Assembly: GCA_034933285.1 (NCBI GenBank)
Contig: JAYFNT010000008.1
Coordinates: 1 to 64,000 of the forward strand
From: RPRC01 sp034933285
GTDB lineage: Bacteria; Desulfobacterota; Desulfuromonadia; Geobacterales; Geobacteraceae
Length of the DNA: 64,000 nt
Reading direction: 5' to 3'
Position 1 is the first letter of the stretch; the number at the start of each line of letters is the position of its first letter. Below are positions 8,367-17,512 of this stretch, in pieces. The notes under the pieces are model-generated. The model made no database searches. It was not told the origin of the DNA and was given only the letters and a program-made list of their open reading frames with translations. Both the position numbers and the translations under genes were made by a program.

Positions 8367-9914
8367 ATGAAATCATTCCATGAAAACAGCTTCCGCTCCA
8401 TGAACGGATTTTCCTTTGCCATTTTCCTTGCCGTCACAGTGACAACCGTTTCTCTGGCCGGCTGTGCCAGGTTGCCCATAGGAATAGAACCTCAGGCTCG
8501 CATGTTCGACACAAATTCCCTGGATGCCGGAAGTGCTGTCCGAACAGCGGCTGATTCCGGGACTCCATGGCCTGCCGCTGCCTGGTGGAAGGCATATGGC
8601 GACCCTCAGCTCAGCACTCTGGTGGAGCAGGCAACGACCGGCAATCCTACCCTGCGTATGGCCGATGCCAGGATTGTCAGGGCCCGTGCGCTGGCCGACG
8701 GGGCGAAATCATCTTTGTGGCCAAGCATAAGCGCCGGCGCCGCTCTCACCTATGAACACTTTACCGAGAACCAGTTTTACCGGCCGCCATATGCGGGCGA
8801 GGAGTACTGGAACAACCGTTCAACCTTCGACCTCTTCTACAATCTCGATCTGTGGGGGAAAAACCGCGCTGCGCTATCAGCAGCACTGGACAACGTTCGG
8901 GTCGCCGACGCTGAAGCACGCGTTGTCAAGCTAAGCCTCGAAACCGCGGTAGTCCGTACCTACATTCAGTTGTCCCTGCAGTTTATCGTGCAGGACATAG
9001 CCCGGTCCACCCTGCGGCAGAGGCAGGACATACTCGCCATTACGCAAAAACGCCTGGCCGCGGGTCTTGCCACGGAATTCGAACGGAGCCAGGCCGAGTC
9101 ACCGGTGCCGGCGACGCGGGCCGAACTGGAAAGGGTATCGGAAACCATCGACCTGCTGCGCAACCAGTTGAGCGCCCTGGCCGGGAAAGGTCCCGGTTAC
9201 GGGGAACAGATCTCGCGCCCCACGCTTTCCCTGAACGTTCCGATCGCTGTGCCTTCAGCGCTTCCGGCCGACCTCGTGGGACGGCGGCCGGATGTAGCCG
9301 CGCAACGCTGGCGGGTTGAATCGGCGGGGAAAAACATCAAGGTCGCGAAAGCCGCATTTTATCCGAACATCAACCTTTCGGCCTTCGTCGGCTGGACGGC
9401 CATCGGCTTCTCCAAGTTCCTGACGGGCGGGTCGTTGAGCTACGGCATGGGTCCCGCCATATCGCTGCCAATTTTCGAGGGGGGACGCCTGCGCAGCCAA
9501 CTCGGAGCAGTCACGGCCGATTACGACAGCGCAGTAGAGTGCTACAACCTGACACTGATACAGGCGCTGCAGGATGTGTCCAATTCACTCGTCACTATGC
9601 GTTCTCTGGAAAGACAGCGCGCTGAGGCGGATCAGGCAAACGCTCTGGCTGAACGAGCCTACATGATTGCCGTGCGCGGATACCGCGCAGGGCTTACCGA
9701 TTACCTGAACGTCATCAATGCGCAGAATCAGACTCTCATCGAAGCGTTGCGCATAGCCCAGATTCAGGCACGCAGGCTCGACGCCCATGCCCTGCTGATG
9801 CAGGCTCTCGGCGGAGGAGCATCCGCAGATACCCCCGTCGGCAGGCTTTCGGCAGGTCAAAAAGACGACACCTCCCGGCTTTACCGAAAAACCGCCAAGG
9901 CGGGTATGCAATGA
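8367..9914 (+). CDS. Outer-membrane efflux lipoprotein, NodT family
   Basis: The 515-residue protein has a lipoprotein signal ending VSLAGC, with the lipidated Cys near residue 32, and two outer-membrane efflux (TolC-type) repeats. Typical family motifs are WWKAYGDPQLSTLVEQA near the N-terminus, NLDLWGKN, and LPADLVGRRPDVAAQRW in the second half, then GYRAGLTDYLNVINAQ. NodT-type factors trimerise into a channel through the outer membrane for a tripartite pump. The stop overlaps the next gene's start by four bases (ATGA), which indicates translational coupling with the FUSC transporter. An alternative start at ATG 8400 would also leave a lipobox signal. Confidence 0.93.
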   Translation: MKSFHENSFRSMNGFSFAIFLAVTVTTVSLAGCARLPIGIEPQARMFDTNSLDAGSAVRTAADSGTPWPAAAWWKAYGDPQLSTLVEQATTGNPTLRMADARIVRARALADGAKSSLWPSISAGAALTYEHFTENQFYRPPYAGEEYWNNRSTFDLFYNLDLWGKNRAALSAALDNVRVADAEARVVKLSLETAVVRTYIQLSLQFIVQDIARSTLRQRQDILAITQKRLAAGLATEFERSQAESPVPATRAELERVSETIDLLRNQLSALAGKGPGYGEQISRPTLSLNVPIAVPSALPADLVGRRPDVAAQRWRVESAGKNIKVAKAAFYPNINLSAFVGWTAIGFSKFLTGGSLSYGMGPAISLPIFEGGRLRSQLGAVTADYDSAVECYNLTLIQALQDVSNSLVTMRSLERQRAEADQANALAERAYMIAVRGYRAGLTDYLNVINAQNQTLIEALRIAQIQARRLDAHALLMQALGGGASADTPVGRLSAGQKDDTSRLYRKTAKAGMQ

Positions 9915-12064
9915 AAAGCCCGGCCTGGAGCGAAATCTGGTTCCGTCTGTCCGCGTTTGCGCGGCAAATCTTAGCCATGGCCGGGGAGAAGGCAGCCGGC
10001 TTGCTGTTCGTTTTCAAAATGACCCTTGCCGTGCTGCTGGCAATGTGGGTATCCATGCGCTTCGAACTGGGCCAACCGGTAACGGCAATGGTCACGGTTT
10101 ATGTCATAATGCAGTCCCAGTCCGGCTTGGTGCTGACGAAAAGCGTCTATCGCGTGCTCGGCACCGTTGGCGGCACGCTGGCCTGCCTTGTGCTGTTTGC
10201 CCTGTTTCCACAGGAACGGGTGCTTTTTCTGCTCGGATTGTCGCTCTGGGTGGGCCTGTGCACCGCAGGCGCCACGTTGAACCGCAATTTCAGGTGCTAC
10301 GGCTTCGTCCTTGCCGGATACACCGCAGCCATGATAGGACTGCCGCTGGCAACACAGCCGACAGCATTTTTCTCTTATGCGGTCAACCGCTTTTCCGAGG
10401 TCATGGTTGGAATTTTCTGTGCCGGTCTCGTAAGCGACCTGATTTTTCCGCAACACCTCGGTGACACAATAGTCGTCGCAGTACGGGCTCGCTATGTGGA
10501 ATTCACCGGTTTTGTGCAGGCGCTGCTCCACAACAGAGTGGAACAGCATGATCTCGAGCAGCTGCATCTCCGCTTCATCAGCAGCGTTCTCAGTCTCGAA
10601 TCCCTGCGCGGCGCGGCGCTCCTGGAAACCACGCAGACTGACCGGAGTAACGCCAGGCTACGCAGGCTTAACAGTGACTTCATGGCCGCGTCGACCACGC
10701 TGCACTCGTTCCATCAGCTTCTGAAGCGTTTGCAGAAGGCCGGCTCTCCGGCGGCTGATGCCTTGGTTACACTGAGTATGCCGCTGGCCGAATCGTTGTC
10801 GAAAGAAAACGAGTCTGCCGGCTCAGCTGAGGACGCTCACCAGGTCGCACGGCGGATTGCAGAGTTCCGCGCTTCACTGTCATGGCGTGTCGAAACCCAG
10901 AGGCAGGCTTTGGACACATCACCGGAGAGCCTGACGGCTCTCGATTTCGACACTGGCATCGAACTGCTTCGCCGCTTTGTCCGAGAGCTCCACGACTACA
11001 CGAGGGCCTACGCCACTCCGCCTGAGGAATTAACCCCATCATCCATGGATGAGCTGCGCTTCGCGTCCCGGACCGATTTGGCAGTAGCGCTGCTGAGTGG
11101 AATGCGCGCCATGCTGGCCGTGCTGCTGGTGGCTGCATTCTGGATTGCCACCGCATGGCCCTATGGTTCCAGTGCAGTCATGATGGTTGCCATCGGCTGC
11201 GCCCTTTTCGCACCCGCCGCTGATCCCGCCCGGGCCATAAAATGGGGTCTCGTCGGCGTCAGCGCCGCATTTCCGGCATCATTTGCCTGCAAGTTCATCA
11301 TCATGCCTTCTCTTGACGGATTCGGACTGCTGTGCGCAGCGCTGGTTCCTTTTCTTCTTGTCGGTCCCTGGCTGAGCCTGTCGCCCAAAACCGCCATGAT
11401 CGGACTCGGTTACAGCACCATGCTCTGCTTCATGATCGCACCCGGCAACACGATGCAGTACGATCCGGTCCAGATGGTCAACTACGGCAGCGCTCTGATG
11501 CTCGGACTGGCCGGCGCGGCAGTAATGTTCGCAACCTTTGCGCCGGCTGGCAGTCCCTGGTTGAAACGCCGCATCCCCCACATGCTGCGACGACAGGTGC
11601 TCATGGCCTGTCATGCGCCGCTGCCCGGCCTTGGCCATCGTTTCGAGAGCAGTACCCGTGACCTCCTGAAGAAAATCGCCGTCGTACGGGATGCACATGA
11701 CCGGCACACCCTTGACTGGATGTTTTCCGCCCTTGAGATGGGCCGCGCAGTGATCCACCTGCGGCAGGGCGCCGAAGCAGCACGGGAATCGATTGAAAAA
11801 TGCATCAGTTCTATTGAACGGCTTTTCCGGCAACCGTCCTCGCACAACCGTGCCGCGGCTATTTCCACTGTTGCGGATGCAATTGATTCGATGCGGATAC
11901 GCAAAAACGGCAAAAACCCCGGGTCACTCTCCCATGACGGGTTGCGCCTGGTAACGACATCCCTGCACTGCATCAGGATCACGTTGCTTGACGATGACAC
12001 CGTCCTGTCTATTGCCTGTGACGGACCGACCCCGACCCAAGGAGACGCTCTCTATGCCACGTGA
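9911..12064 (+). CDS. aaeB-like: FUSC-family inner-membrane efflux transporter (AaeB/YccS-like)
   Basis: The 717-residue protein has two similar halves, each with a cluster of about five or six hydrophobic helices (first near residues 25-185, second near 390-545), followed by hydrophilic helical domains. This is the fusaric-acid-resistance/AaeB fold. In AaeXAB the protein exports hydroxylated aromatic acids, driven by the proton gradient. It overlaps the NodT gene by four bases and the DUF1656 gene by eleven. Substrate assignment rests on family and on MarR control only. Confidence 0.9.
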   Translation: MKSPAWSEIWFRLSAFARQILAMAGEKAAGLLFVFKMTLAVLLAMWVSMRFELGQPVTAMVTVYVIMQSQSGLVLTKSVYRVLGTVGGTLACLVLFALFPQERVLFLLGLSLWVGLCTAGATLNRNFRCYGFVLAGYTAAMIGLPLATQPTAFFSYAVNRFSEVMVGIFCAGLVSDLIFPQHLGDTIVVAVRARYVEFTGFVQALLHNRVEQHDLEQLHLRFISSVLSLESLRGAALLETTQTDRSNARLRRLNSDFMAASTTLHSFHQLLKRLQKAGSPAADALVTLSMPLAESLSKENESAGSAEDAHQVARRIAEFRASLSWRVETQRQALDTSPESLTALDFDTGIELLRRFVRELHDYTRAYATPPEELTPSSMDELRFASRTDLAVALLSGMRAMLAVLLVAAFWIATAWPYGSSAVMMVAIGCALFAPAADPARAIKWGLVGVSAAFPASFACKFIIMPSLDGFGLLCAALVPFLLVGPWLSLSPKTAMIGLGYSTMLCFMIAPGNTMQYDPVQMVNYGSALMLGLAGAAVMFATFAPAGSPWLKRRIPHMLRRQVLMACHAPLPGLGHRFESSTRDLLKKIAVVRDAHDRHTLDWMFSALEMGRAVIHLRQGAEAARESIEKCISSIERLFRQPSSHNRAAAISTVADAIDSMRIRKNGKNPGSLSHDGLRLVTTSLHCIRITLLDDDTVLSIACDGPTPTQGDALYAT

Positions 12065-12254
12065 TTTCCCCCTGCTCGACGCTCTCGTTCCAACGCTGCT
12101 GCTGGCCTTTCTCATGAGCATTCTCCTGCAGGCGATGCTTGACTTGATCTTCGGCCGGCTGGGTGTGTACCGACACGTATGGCACCCGCCCCTGTTCCGG
12201 GTGAGCGTCTTCGTCTGCATCTTCGGCGCTATCGGCCTCATTGCCCTGCGCTAG
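12054..12254 (+). CDS. aaeX-like: DUF1656 (AaeX-like) small membrane protein
   Basis: The 66-residue protein starts at ATG 12054, nine bases after AAGGAG (12039-12044), inside the end of the FUSC gene. It opens MPRDFPLLDALVPTLLLAF and has two membrane helices around the conserved GRLGVYRHVWHPPLFRV segment, as in DUF1656 proteins. These are constant companions of FUSC/HlyD pumps. Their role is not firmly known. Confidence 0.88.
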   Translation: MPRDFPLLDALVPTLLLAFLMSILLQAMLDLIFGRLGVYRHVWHPPLFRVSVFVCIFGAIGLIALR

Positions 12255-12296
12255 CCGGCTCACATCACACACTCTGCATTGTACAAAGGCGCCCGC

Positions 12297-13190
12297 ATGA
12301 TACTTAACAAATTAAAACCGTATTTCAGCATCGCACTTACCCTGTCCGTCTTCACCATAGCCATACTCGTCAGCATTGCACTGTGGAACCGCTACATGAA
12401 TTCCCCTTGGACAAGGGATGGACGCGTGCGAGCTGATATCATCAACGTTGCGGCAGATGTCTCCGGAACGGTTGTCAGCATGGAGGTGCATGACAACCAG
12501 CTGGTGCGCAAAGGCGATCTGCTCTTCACCGTCGACCGGGAGCGCTACCGTCTGGCGCTGGCACAGGCTGAGGCGCGCCTGGCTGCCGCCAAGGCCACCC
12601 TGACCATGCGCCGCAAAGAGGCCGAACGGCGTTCAGAACTGGGCGGAGACGTCATATCAAGTGAAAATCGCGAGAATTCGAACTCCCAGGCTGATGCTGC
12701 GGAAGCACTATGCAGGGAAGCTATGACGGCGTGCGAGGTGGCAAAACTCAATCTAGAGCGCACCGACGTGCGCGCTCCGGTAGATGGATACATAACCAAC
12801 CTTGCTGTCCATGCCGGTGACTACGTAACGGCGGGTGCGGCAAAACTTGCAGTGGTCGACAAAAACTCTTTCTGGGTCTATGGGTACTTCGAGGAAAACA
12901 AGCTCCGGCTGCTGCACCAGGGCGATCCGGTGGAAATCAGGCTCATGAGCTCCGGGACACCGTTGCACGGCCATGTCGAGAGTCTGTCGCGCGGAATCAC
13001 CGATCGAGACAACCCCACCGGACGCGAACTCCTGGCTGATGTAAATCCCGTTTTCAACTGGGTGCGACTCGCGCAACGGGTGCCGGTCCGGGTGAGGATC
13101 GACAGGATACCCGCGAATGTCGCACTGACTGCGGGGATGACTTGTACCGTGGTAATTACCCCACGGAACCGGTTCCGTTCCAAGGGGTGA
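12297..13190 (+). CDS. aaeA-like: HlyD-family membrane fusion protein (AaeA/EmrA-like)
   Basis: The ATG at 12297 follows AAAGG and is preferred over an upstream TTG. The 297-residue protein has one N-terminal membrane anchor (about residues 12-32), the biotinyl-lipoyl half-motifs (VSGTVVSMEVHDNQLVRKGD and DVRAPVDGYITNLAVHAGDY), a short helical hairpin, and a beta-barrel domain (KNSFWVYGYFEENKL). It would link the FUSC transporter to the NodT channel in the periplasm, completing a tripartite pump encoded by one operon. It ends 16 bp from the convergent chemosensory operon with no visible terminator between. Confidence 0.92.
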   Translation: MILNKLKPYFSIALTLSVFTIAILVSIALWNRYMNSPWTRDGRVRADIINVAADVSGTVVSMEVHDNQLVRKGDLLFTVDRERYRLALAQAEARLAAAKATLTMRRKEAERRSELGGDVISSENRENSNSQADAAEALCREAMTACEVAKLNLERTDVRAPVDGYITNLAVHAGDYVTAGAAKLAVVDKNSFWVYGYFEENKLRLLHQGDPVEIRLMSSGTPLHGHVESLSRGITDRDNPTGRELLADVNPVFNWVRLAQRVPVRVRIDRIPANVALTAGMTCTVVITPRNRFRSKG

Positions 13191-13206
13191 ATAACCGTGT
13201 GAAAAC

Positions 13207-13605
13207 TCACGTCGCCATCGGAACCGGTGCACAGGCCAGCACAGACGCAACAACGCCCGCAATGCCCTCCATAAGGTTTTCATCCTTGGCCAGGCAACCA
13301 GTTGCGCCTTTTTCCCGGGCAAGACCGGTCAAAGCCTGATCATCATGGGCAGTCAAAAGCAGGATCGGTACGGTGGCATCCATTTGCCTTATCTCGCCTG
13401 TCAGCTTCAGGCCGTCCATGACCGGCATGTTCATGTCGGTCAGCACGAGACCGATATCGGAATGGCGGCCGAATACTTCGAGCGCCTCTTTTCCATTTTC
13501 CACTGCCTCAACCGGGTACCCCTTCTCCTCCAGGAGAATTACCAGCATATCAAGCACAAACGGGTCGTCATCCACTACCAGAAGCCTGGGTTTGCAACTT
13601 GTCAT
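13207..13605 (-). CDS. Single-domain response regulator (CheY-like)
   Basis: The 132-residue receiver has the acidic triad DDD at 12-14, phospho-acceptor Asp57 in VLTDMNMP, Thr in LLLTAHDD and a conserved Lys (LAKDEN, where the usual following Pro is Asp). It has no output domain. Its ATG overlaps the stop of the GGDEF gene by four bases, and a strong AAAGGGAGAG precedes it. As the last gene of the chemosensory operon it could be a phosphate sink or a second output of the CheA kinase. Confidence 0.93.
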   Translation of the reverse strand: MTSCKPRLLVVDDDPFVLDMLVILLEEKGYPVEAVENGKEALEVFGRHSDIGLVLTDMNMPVMDGLKLTGEIRQMDATVPILLLTAHDDQALTGLAREKGATGCLAKDENLMEGIAGVVASVLACAPVPMAT

Positions 13606-15320
13606 TCTATCTCTCCCTTTACCTGGGCCGTCCGGAAAAACACCCCGTTGCGCCCGCTGCGCTTGGCTTCGTACAGCAGCCGGTCTGCCTCCTTGTTCAG
13701 GCTCATTGCATCAGAGAAATCAGGGTAATAGGCGATGCCGCAGCTGAAGGTAACTAAGAACCCACCGTCGTCGGATTCATGGCGTATCCGTCCGAAGTTT
13801 TCCCGTATTTCATCCATTACCCGGCGGGCCTGCTCCGGTTCCGTATCCAGGAGGATAACCGCGAACTCTTCCCCTCCGTAGCGCCCTATCACATCGGTTC
13901 TCCTCAACCGCTGTTGAAGGAGTCTGGAGAGGATAACTATCACATGATCACCCGCAAGATGACCGTAGGTATCATTAATGGATTTAAAATTGTCTATATC
14001 CACCATGGCGAAGCAGAAGCTGCCGCCGTTTCTCTTCGCCCGGAGAACAGCCAGATCGAGCTGTTCCTTTGTTTTGGTATGATTCAGGAGGCCGGTGAGA
14101 CTGTCCCTTTCCATGAAGGAACGGATGATGCGCATCCGCTCAGCGCGTATGGTGACAGAGGAAATAAGATGCTCCGGCTTGATGGGCTTGGTCAGAAAGT
14201 CGTCGGCGCCGATGCGCAGCGCGCGCAGTTGCCGCTCCTTTCTGGTCTCCGCTGAAAGGTATACGATCGGGATGCTCACGTAGGCTTCCATCTGGCGGAT
14301 TATCTTCGCCAGTTCGTCACCGTGGCATCCCTCCATGTACATGTCCATGAGAATCAGCTCGGGATGGAACTCGACAAGGTGCTCGATGATCTGCAACGGG
14401 TCGTTTACCACGCGGGTCTTCATGCCGTACTGCTCCAGGGTCAAGGCGTAAAAGCGCGAGAGATCCTGGTCGTCGTCCATTATCAGGATCCGGTAGGGAT
14501 CGTCCTTCCGGTCTCCGGTCAGCTGATCAAGCTTATCGATTAGCGTACAGATCTTCAGCGGCTTGGTAAGATATGCGTCGCCGCTGGCGCGTACCGACGC
14601 CAGGCGTGCCTTGAAGTCATTCATTTGCGAAATGAAAATCACCGGGATATGGCGCATCGCGTCTTTCTGGAGTGATGCGATTACCTCCGCACCGGCGACT
14701 TTCCCCTCCGGGAACATCAGGTCCATGATGATGGCCGCCGGTGGTGTTTCCCCCACGTTTTTCGCTAAATCTTCAAGCCCGGCAAACGTTCGGACTTCAT
14801 ATCCAAAACAGCCGATCTGCACACCAAGGTTCTGCAGGAGACATACATCGTCTTCAACAATGAAGACCAACTTCCGCTGCTCGGAGCAGAAGGGTGTGTC
14901 TTGCACGGACTCTTCAAATCGCTGCCGCGCGAGTTCTTCACACTTTGATACTATGCTCGCTGACATCAGGGCTTCCAGGCCTGCGTCGATGCTTTCCCAT
15001 ACGTCAGGGTCCGACGGGGTATTGCCGTCGATAATTTCCCTGACCAGTATCTCCGCATTCCTTGCTGCCTGTCCAACCTCGCTGAAACCGAAGGAAGGCG
15101 CGGAACCGGCCAGGGTGTGAAGCATGCCGTACAGGGAGTCCGCCTCGTCCCGGTTCGATTTGTTCTCCAGCAGCCGGATCCATCGGGCCTCGATCCTGCC
15201 TATCGCATGGGGAAGTGAACGGATGTATTTGTCCCTCAGCGCCCGCAGCCTGTCCCTTGGTGATATCCCGGACGCATTTTTATCCTTATTTGAGGCATTA
15301 ACCATCGTGTCGCTTTGCAT
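13602..15320 (-). CDS. HPt-REC-REC-GGDEF diguanylate cyclase (WspR-like output)
   Basis: The domains in this 572-residue protein are as follows. An HPt-like helical domain carries His68 (MLHTLAGSAPSFGF). Receiver 1 has phospho-acceptor Asp200 (IIMDLMFPEG). Receiver 2 has Asp326 (LILMDMYMEG). A GGDEF domain has active-site GGEEF at 482-486. An RxxD inhibitory site (473-476) lies five residues before it. The base-recognition Asp (Asp458, GHLAGD) is kept, which argues for ordinary c-di-GMP synthesis rather than the Hypr cGAMP type with Ser there. In Wsp systems the last gene is a REC-GGDEF enzyme activated by CheA. Here two receivers plus an HPt allow a longer phosphorelay. It follows cheA by 26 bp. 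Confidence 0.93.
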   Translation of the reverse strand: MQSDTMVNASNKDKNASGISPRDRLRALRDKYIRSLPHAIGRIEARWIRLLENKSNRDEADSLYGMLHTLAGSAPSFGFSEVGQAARNAEILVREIIDGNTPSDPDVWESIDAGLEALMSASIVSKCEELARQRFEESVQDTPFCSEQRKLVFIVEDDVCLLQNLGVQIGCFGYEVRTFAGLEDLAKNVGETPPAAIIMDLMFPEGKVAGAEVIASLQKDAMRHIPVIFISQMNDFKARLASVRASGDAYLTKPLKICTLIDKLDQLTGDRKDDPYRILIMDDDQDLSRFYALTLEQYGMKTRVVNDPLQIIEHLVEFHPELILMDMYMEGCHGDELAKIIRQMEAYVSIPIVYLSAETRKERQLRALRIGADDFLTKPIKPEHLISSVTIRAERMRIIRSFMERDSLTGLLNHTKTKEQLDLAVLRAKRNGGSFCFAMVDIDNFKSINDTYGHLAGDHVIVILSRLLQQRLRRTDVIGRYGGEEFAVILLDTEPEQARRVMDEIRENFGRIRHESDDGGFLVTFSCGIAYYPDFSDAMSLNKEADRLLYEAKRSGRNGVFFRTAQVKGEIE

Positions 15321-15346
15321 AAATCTTCCAGGCTCCTCTTCGGTTT

Positions 15347-17512
15347 TCAGGCAACAAGGCTGTCAATGGTTTCGACAAGAGTTTTCTGATCAAAAGCGCC
15401 TTTCACGATATAAGCGTTGGCCCCGACCATCAGCCCTCTTCTGCGGTCATCTTCACGCTCTCTTGAAGTAACAATGATGATGGGTGTATGGCGGTACCTT
15501 TCGTCAGCCCTCAGTTTTTCCGTCAGGGAAAATCCGTCGAGGCAAGGCATCTCGATATCGGTGACCACAACGTCGAAAAGCCGTTCCCGTGTTTTTTCCA
15601 GTGCTTCCAGGCCGTCTCCCGCCACGACCACCTGGTATCCGTGGGCTTCGATTATGCTCTTTTCGATTTCCCGGGTGCTGATGGAATCGTCGGCCACCAG
15701 CACAGCCAGTTCTTTCCGTGTCGCAGCGCTCTCCGGCACGGACCTCACCCCACACAGTTCCCGTGCCGCTGAGCACAGTCGAGGGACATGAAGGACGGCA
15801 ACGACATTTCCCCGTCCCTTCACCGTCACCCCTGACACGATGCCGATTTTTTTCAGATGCGCGGGCAGTGGCTTGACCACGGCACTCTCCTCGTTCACCA
15901 CTTCATCGATCACCAAACCCAGCTTTTCGTTGCCGGCAGCAACGACTGCGATCAGCATCCGGTCACTCTCATCGTCACACTTCCCCGGGAGCGAAAGAAG
16001 GGGCGCCAGTTCCTCGACGGGAATCACTTCATTGCGCAGACGGACAGCTCTTTTGTTCACCACGTTGATAAGGTCATTGCGGGATATCGGCAGGACCTCT
16101 TCCACCGAATCGGCGAGGAAAGCGAACTCCCTGCCCCCGGCTGAAACGAAAAGGAGCCTGAAAAGCGCCAGGTTAAGGGGCAGTTTCATGTAAATCGCAG
16201 TGCCGCAACCCTCCCGCGAGTCGATACGGATACTGCCCTTGAGATCATCTATGATGTTTTTCCGTACCACATCCAGGCCAACACCCCGACCCGACACATC
16301 GGTAACCATTTCACTGGTGCTGAACCCCGGCAGGAAGATAAACTCCGTCAACTGTGCTTCGGACATTGCGTCCAGGGTCTCCCGGTCAGCCAGTTGCCTG
16401 CGCAGCGCCTTTTCGCGGACCTTTTCCAGCGGGATCCCCCTGCCGTCATCGCGGAGCACGACCATCACGTTTCCCCTCTCGAACCACGCGGAAAGTTGAA
16501 TGGTCCCTTTTCCGGCTTTTCCCGAACGGAGACGTTCCTCCCCGGTTTCGATGCCATGGTCTACGGCGTTGCGAATCATATGGAGCAGAGGATCACCGAT
16601 CTTTTCAATAATCAGTTTATCCAGTTCAATCTCGCTGCCTTCGACCAGAAACTCCACTTCCTTACCGAGAGACAGGGCGATATCACGAACTGTTCGCGGA
16701 AAACTGTCGAAGACTGTCGACAGCGGCAGAGTACGCAGGGAAAGTGAAGCCTCCAGAAGCTGACGTGAAAAGCTCTCCCCGGAAATCCGTTGATCTTTGA
16801 GCGATGTATGCGCTTCAGCGAGAATGGCGTGCAATTCGTCCAGTGCTCTGTCGCGTGGATCACCGGCTGATACGGAAAGTCTTTCCGAGAGCCGGAGCGC
16901 CTTGCCCAGGCAGGCAATCACCTCTCCGGTACGCTTTTCGCTTGCAGCTATCCCTCCCATCAACCGTATCAGTTCGTCGATCTTTCCCACGGGCACCCGG
17001 ATGGTCTCTTCACACCATGGTTTCATCTGAGAAGAGGCATTCCGCCCTTCATCGCCAGCCTTCGCGGTTTCCGCCTGTACGGGATGCCCGTCAGCAACGC
17101 CGCACGCATCCGGGTTTTCCGTGCCGAGCCCACCTGCCACCCTCTCCAGTTCCGCACACAACTCCGCAAAGTTCCCGTCGGGTTCCGTTCCGCTGGCAAC
17201 CCGATCCAGCATGCGGGAGATAGTGTCCACTCCCCGGAACAGCAGGGTCCAAACCTCATGCAAACAAGGTATTCTCCCGTTCTTCAGGGCGTCAAAGACA
17301 TCCTCCATCCGGTGCGCAACCGAAGAGATGGTAACAAGCTTCATCATCCTCGCTGCCCCCTTGACGGTATGTGCCGAGCGGCAGACAGCATCAAGGGTTT
17401 CACGGTCTCCGGGAGATCCCTCCAGGAAAACCAGGCCCTTTTGCATGCCGATGCAATGTTCCCTGGCCTCCTGGAGGAACCGCGCCAGAAGTTTACCGCG
17501 ATCAAGCGCCAT
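15347..17512 (-). CDS. cheA: Hybrid chemotaxis kinase CheA-REC (WspE-like)
   Basis: The 721-residue kinase has an HPt (P1) domain with His48 (SAHTVKGAARMM), a dimerisation helix region, an HATPase from about 305 to 440 (IRNAVDHGIETGEE, DDGRGIP, GRGVGLDVV), a CheW-like P5 domain (about 445-580), and a C-terminal receiver with Asp652 (VVVTDIEMP). The fused receiver is the arrangement of WspE and FrzE-type kinases rather than flagellar CheA. No clear P2 (CheY-docking) domain is seen. It overlaps cheR by 11 bases and has AGAGGG before its ATG. It should phosphorylate CheB and the GGDEF output. Confidence 0.94.
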   Translation of the reverse strand: MALDRGKLLARFLQEAREHCIGMQKGLVFLEGSPGDRETLDAVCRSAHTVKGAARMMKLVTISSVAHRMEDVFDALKNGRIPCLHEVWTLLFRGVDTISRMLDRVASGTEPDGNFAELCAELERVAGGLGTENPDACGVADGHPVQAETAKAGDEGRNASSQMKPWCEETIRVPVGKIDELIRLMGGIAASEKRTGEVIACLGKALRLSERLSVSAGDPRDRALDELHAILAEAHTSLKDQRISGESFSRQLLEASLSLRTLPLSTVFDSFPRTVRDIALSLGKEVEFLVEGSEIELDKLIIEKIGDPLLHMIRNAVDHGIETGEERLRSGKAGKGTIQLSAWFERGNVMVVLRDDGRGIPLEKVREKALRRQLADRETLDAMSEAQLTEFIFLPGFSTSEMVTDVSGRGVGLDVVRKNIIDDLKGSIRIDSREGCGTAIYMKLPLNLALFRLLFVSAGGREFAFLADSVEEVLPISRNDLINVVNKRAVRLRNEVIPVEELAPLLSLPGKCDDESDRMLIAVVAAGNEKLGLVIDEVVNEESAVVKPLPAHLKKIGIVSGVTVKGRGNVVAVLHVPRLCSAARELCGVRSVPESAATRKELAVLVADDSISTREIEKSIIEAHGYQVVVAGDGLEALEKTRERLFDVVVTDIEMPCLDGFSLTEKLRADERYRHTPIIIVTSREREDDRRRGLMVGANAYIVKGAFDQKTLVETIDSLVA

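Noticed and set aside
13191..13206. Search for a terminator between the efflux operon and the chemosensory operon
   Set aside because: The 16-bp gap has no stem-loop or T run; the convergent operons seem to lack an intrinsic terminator here.
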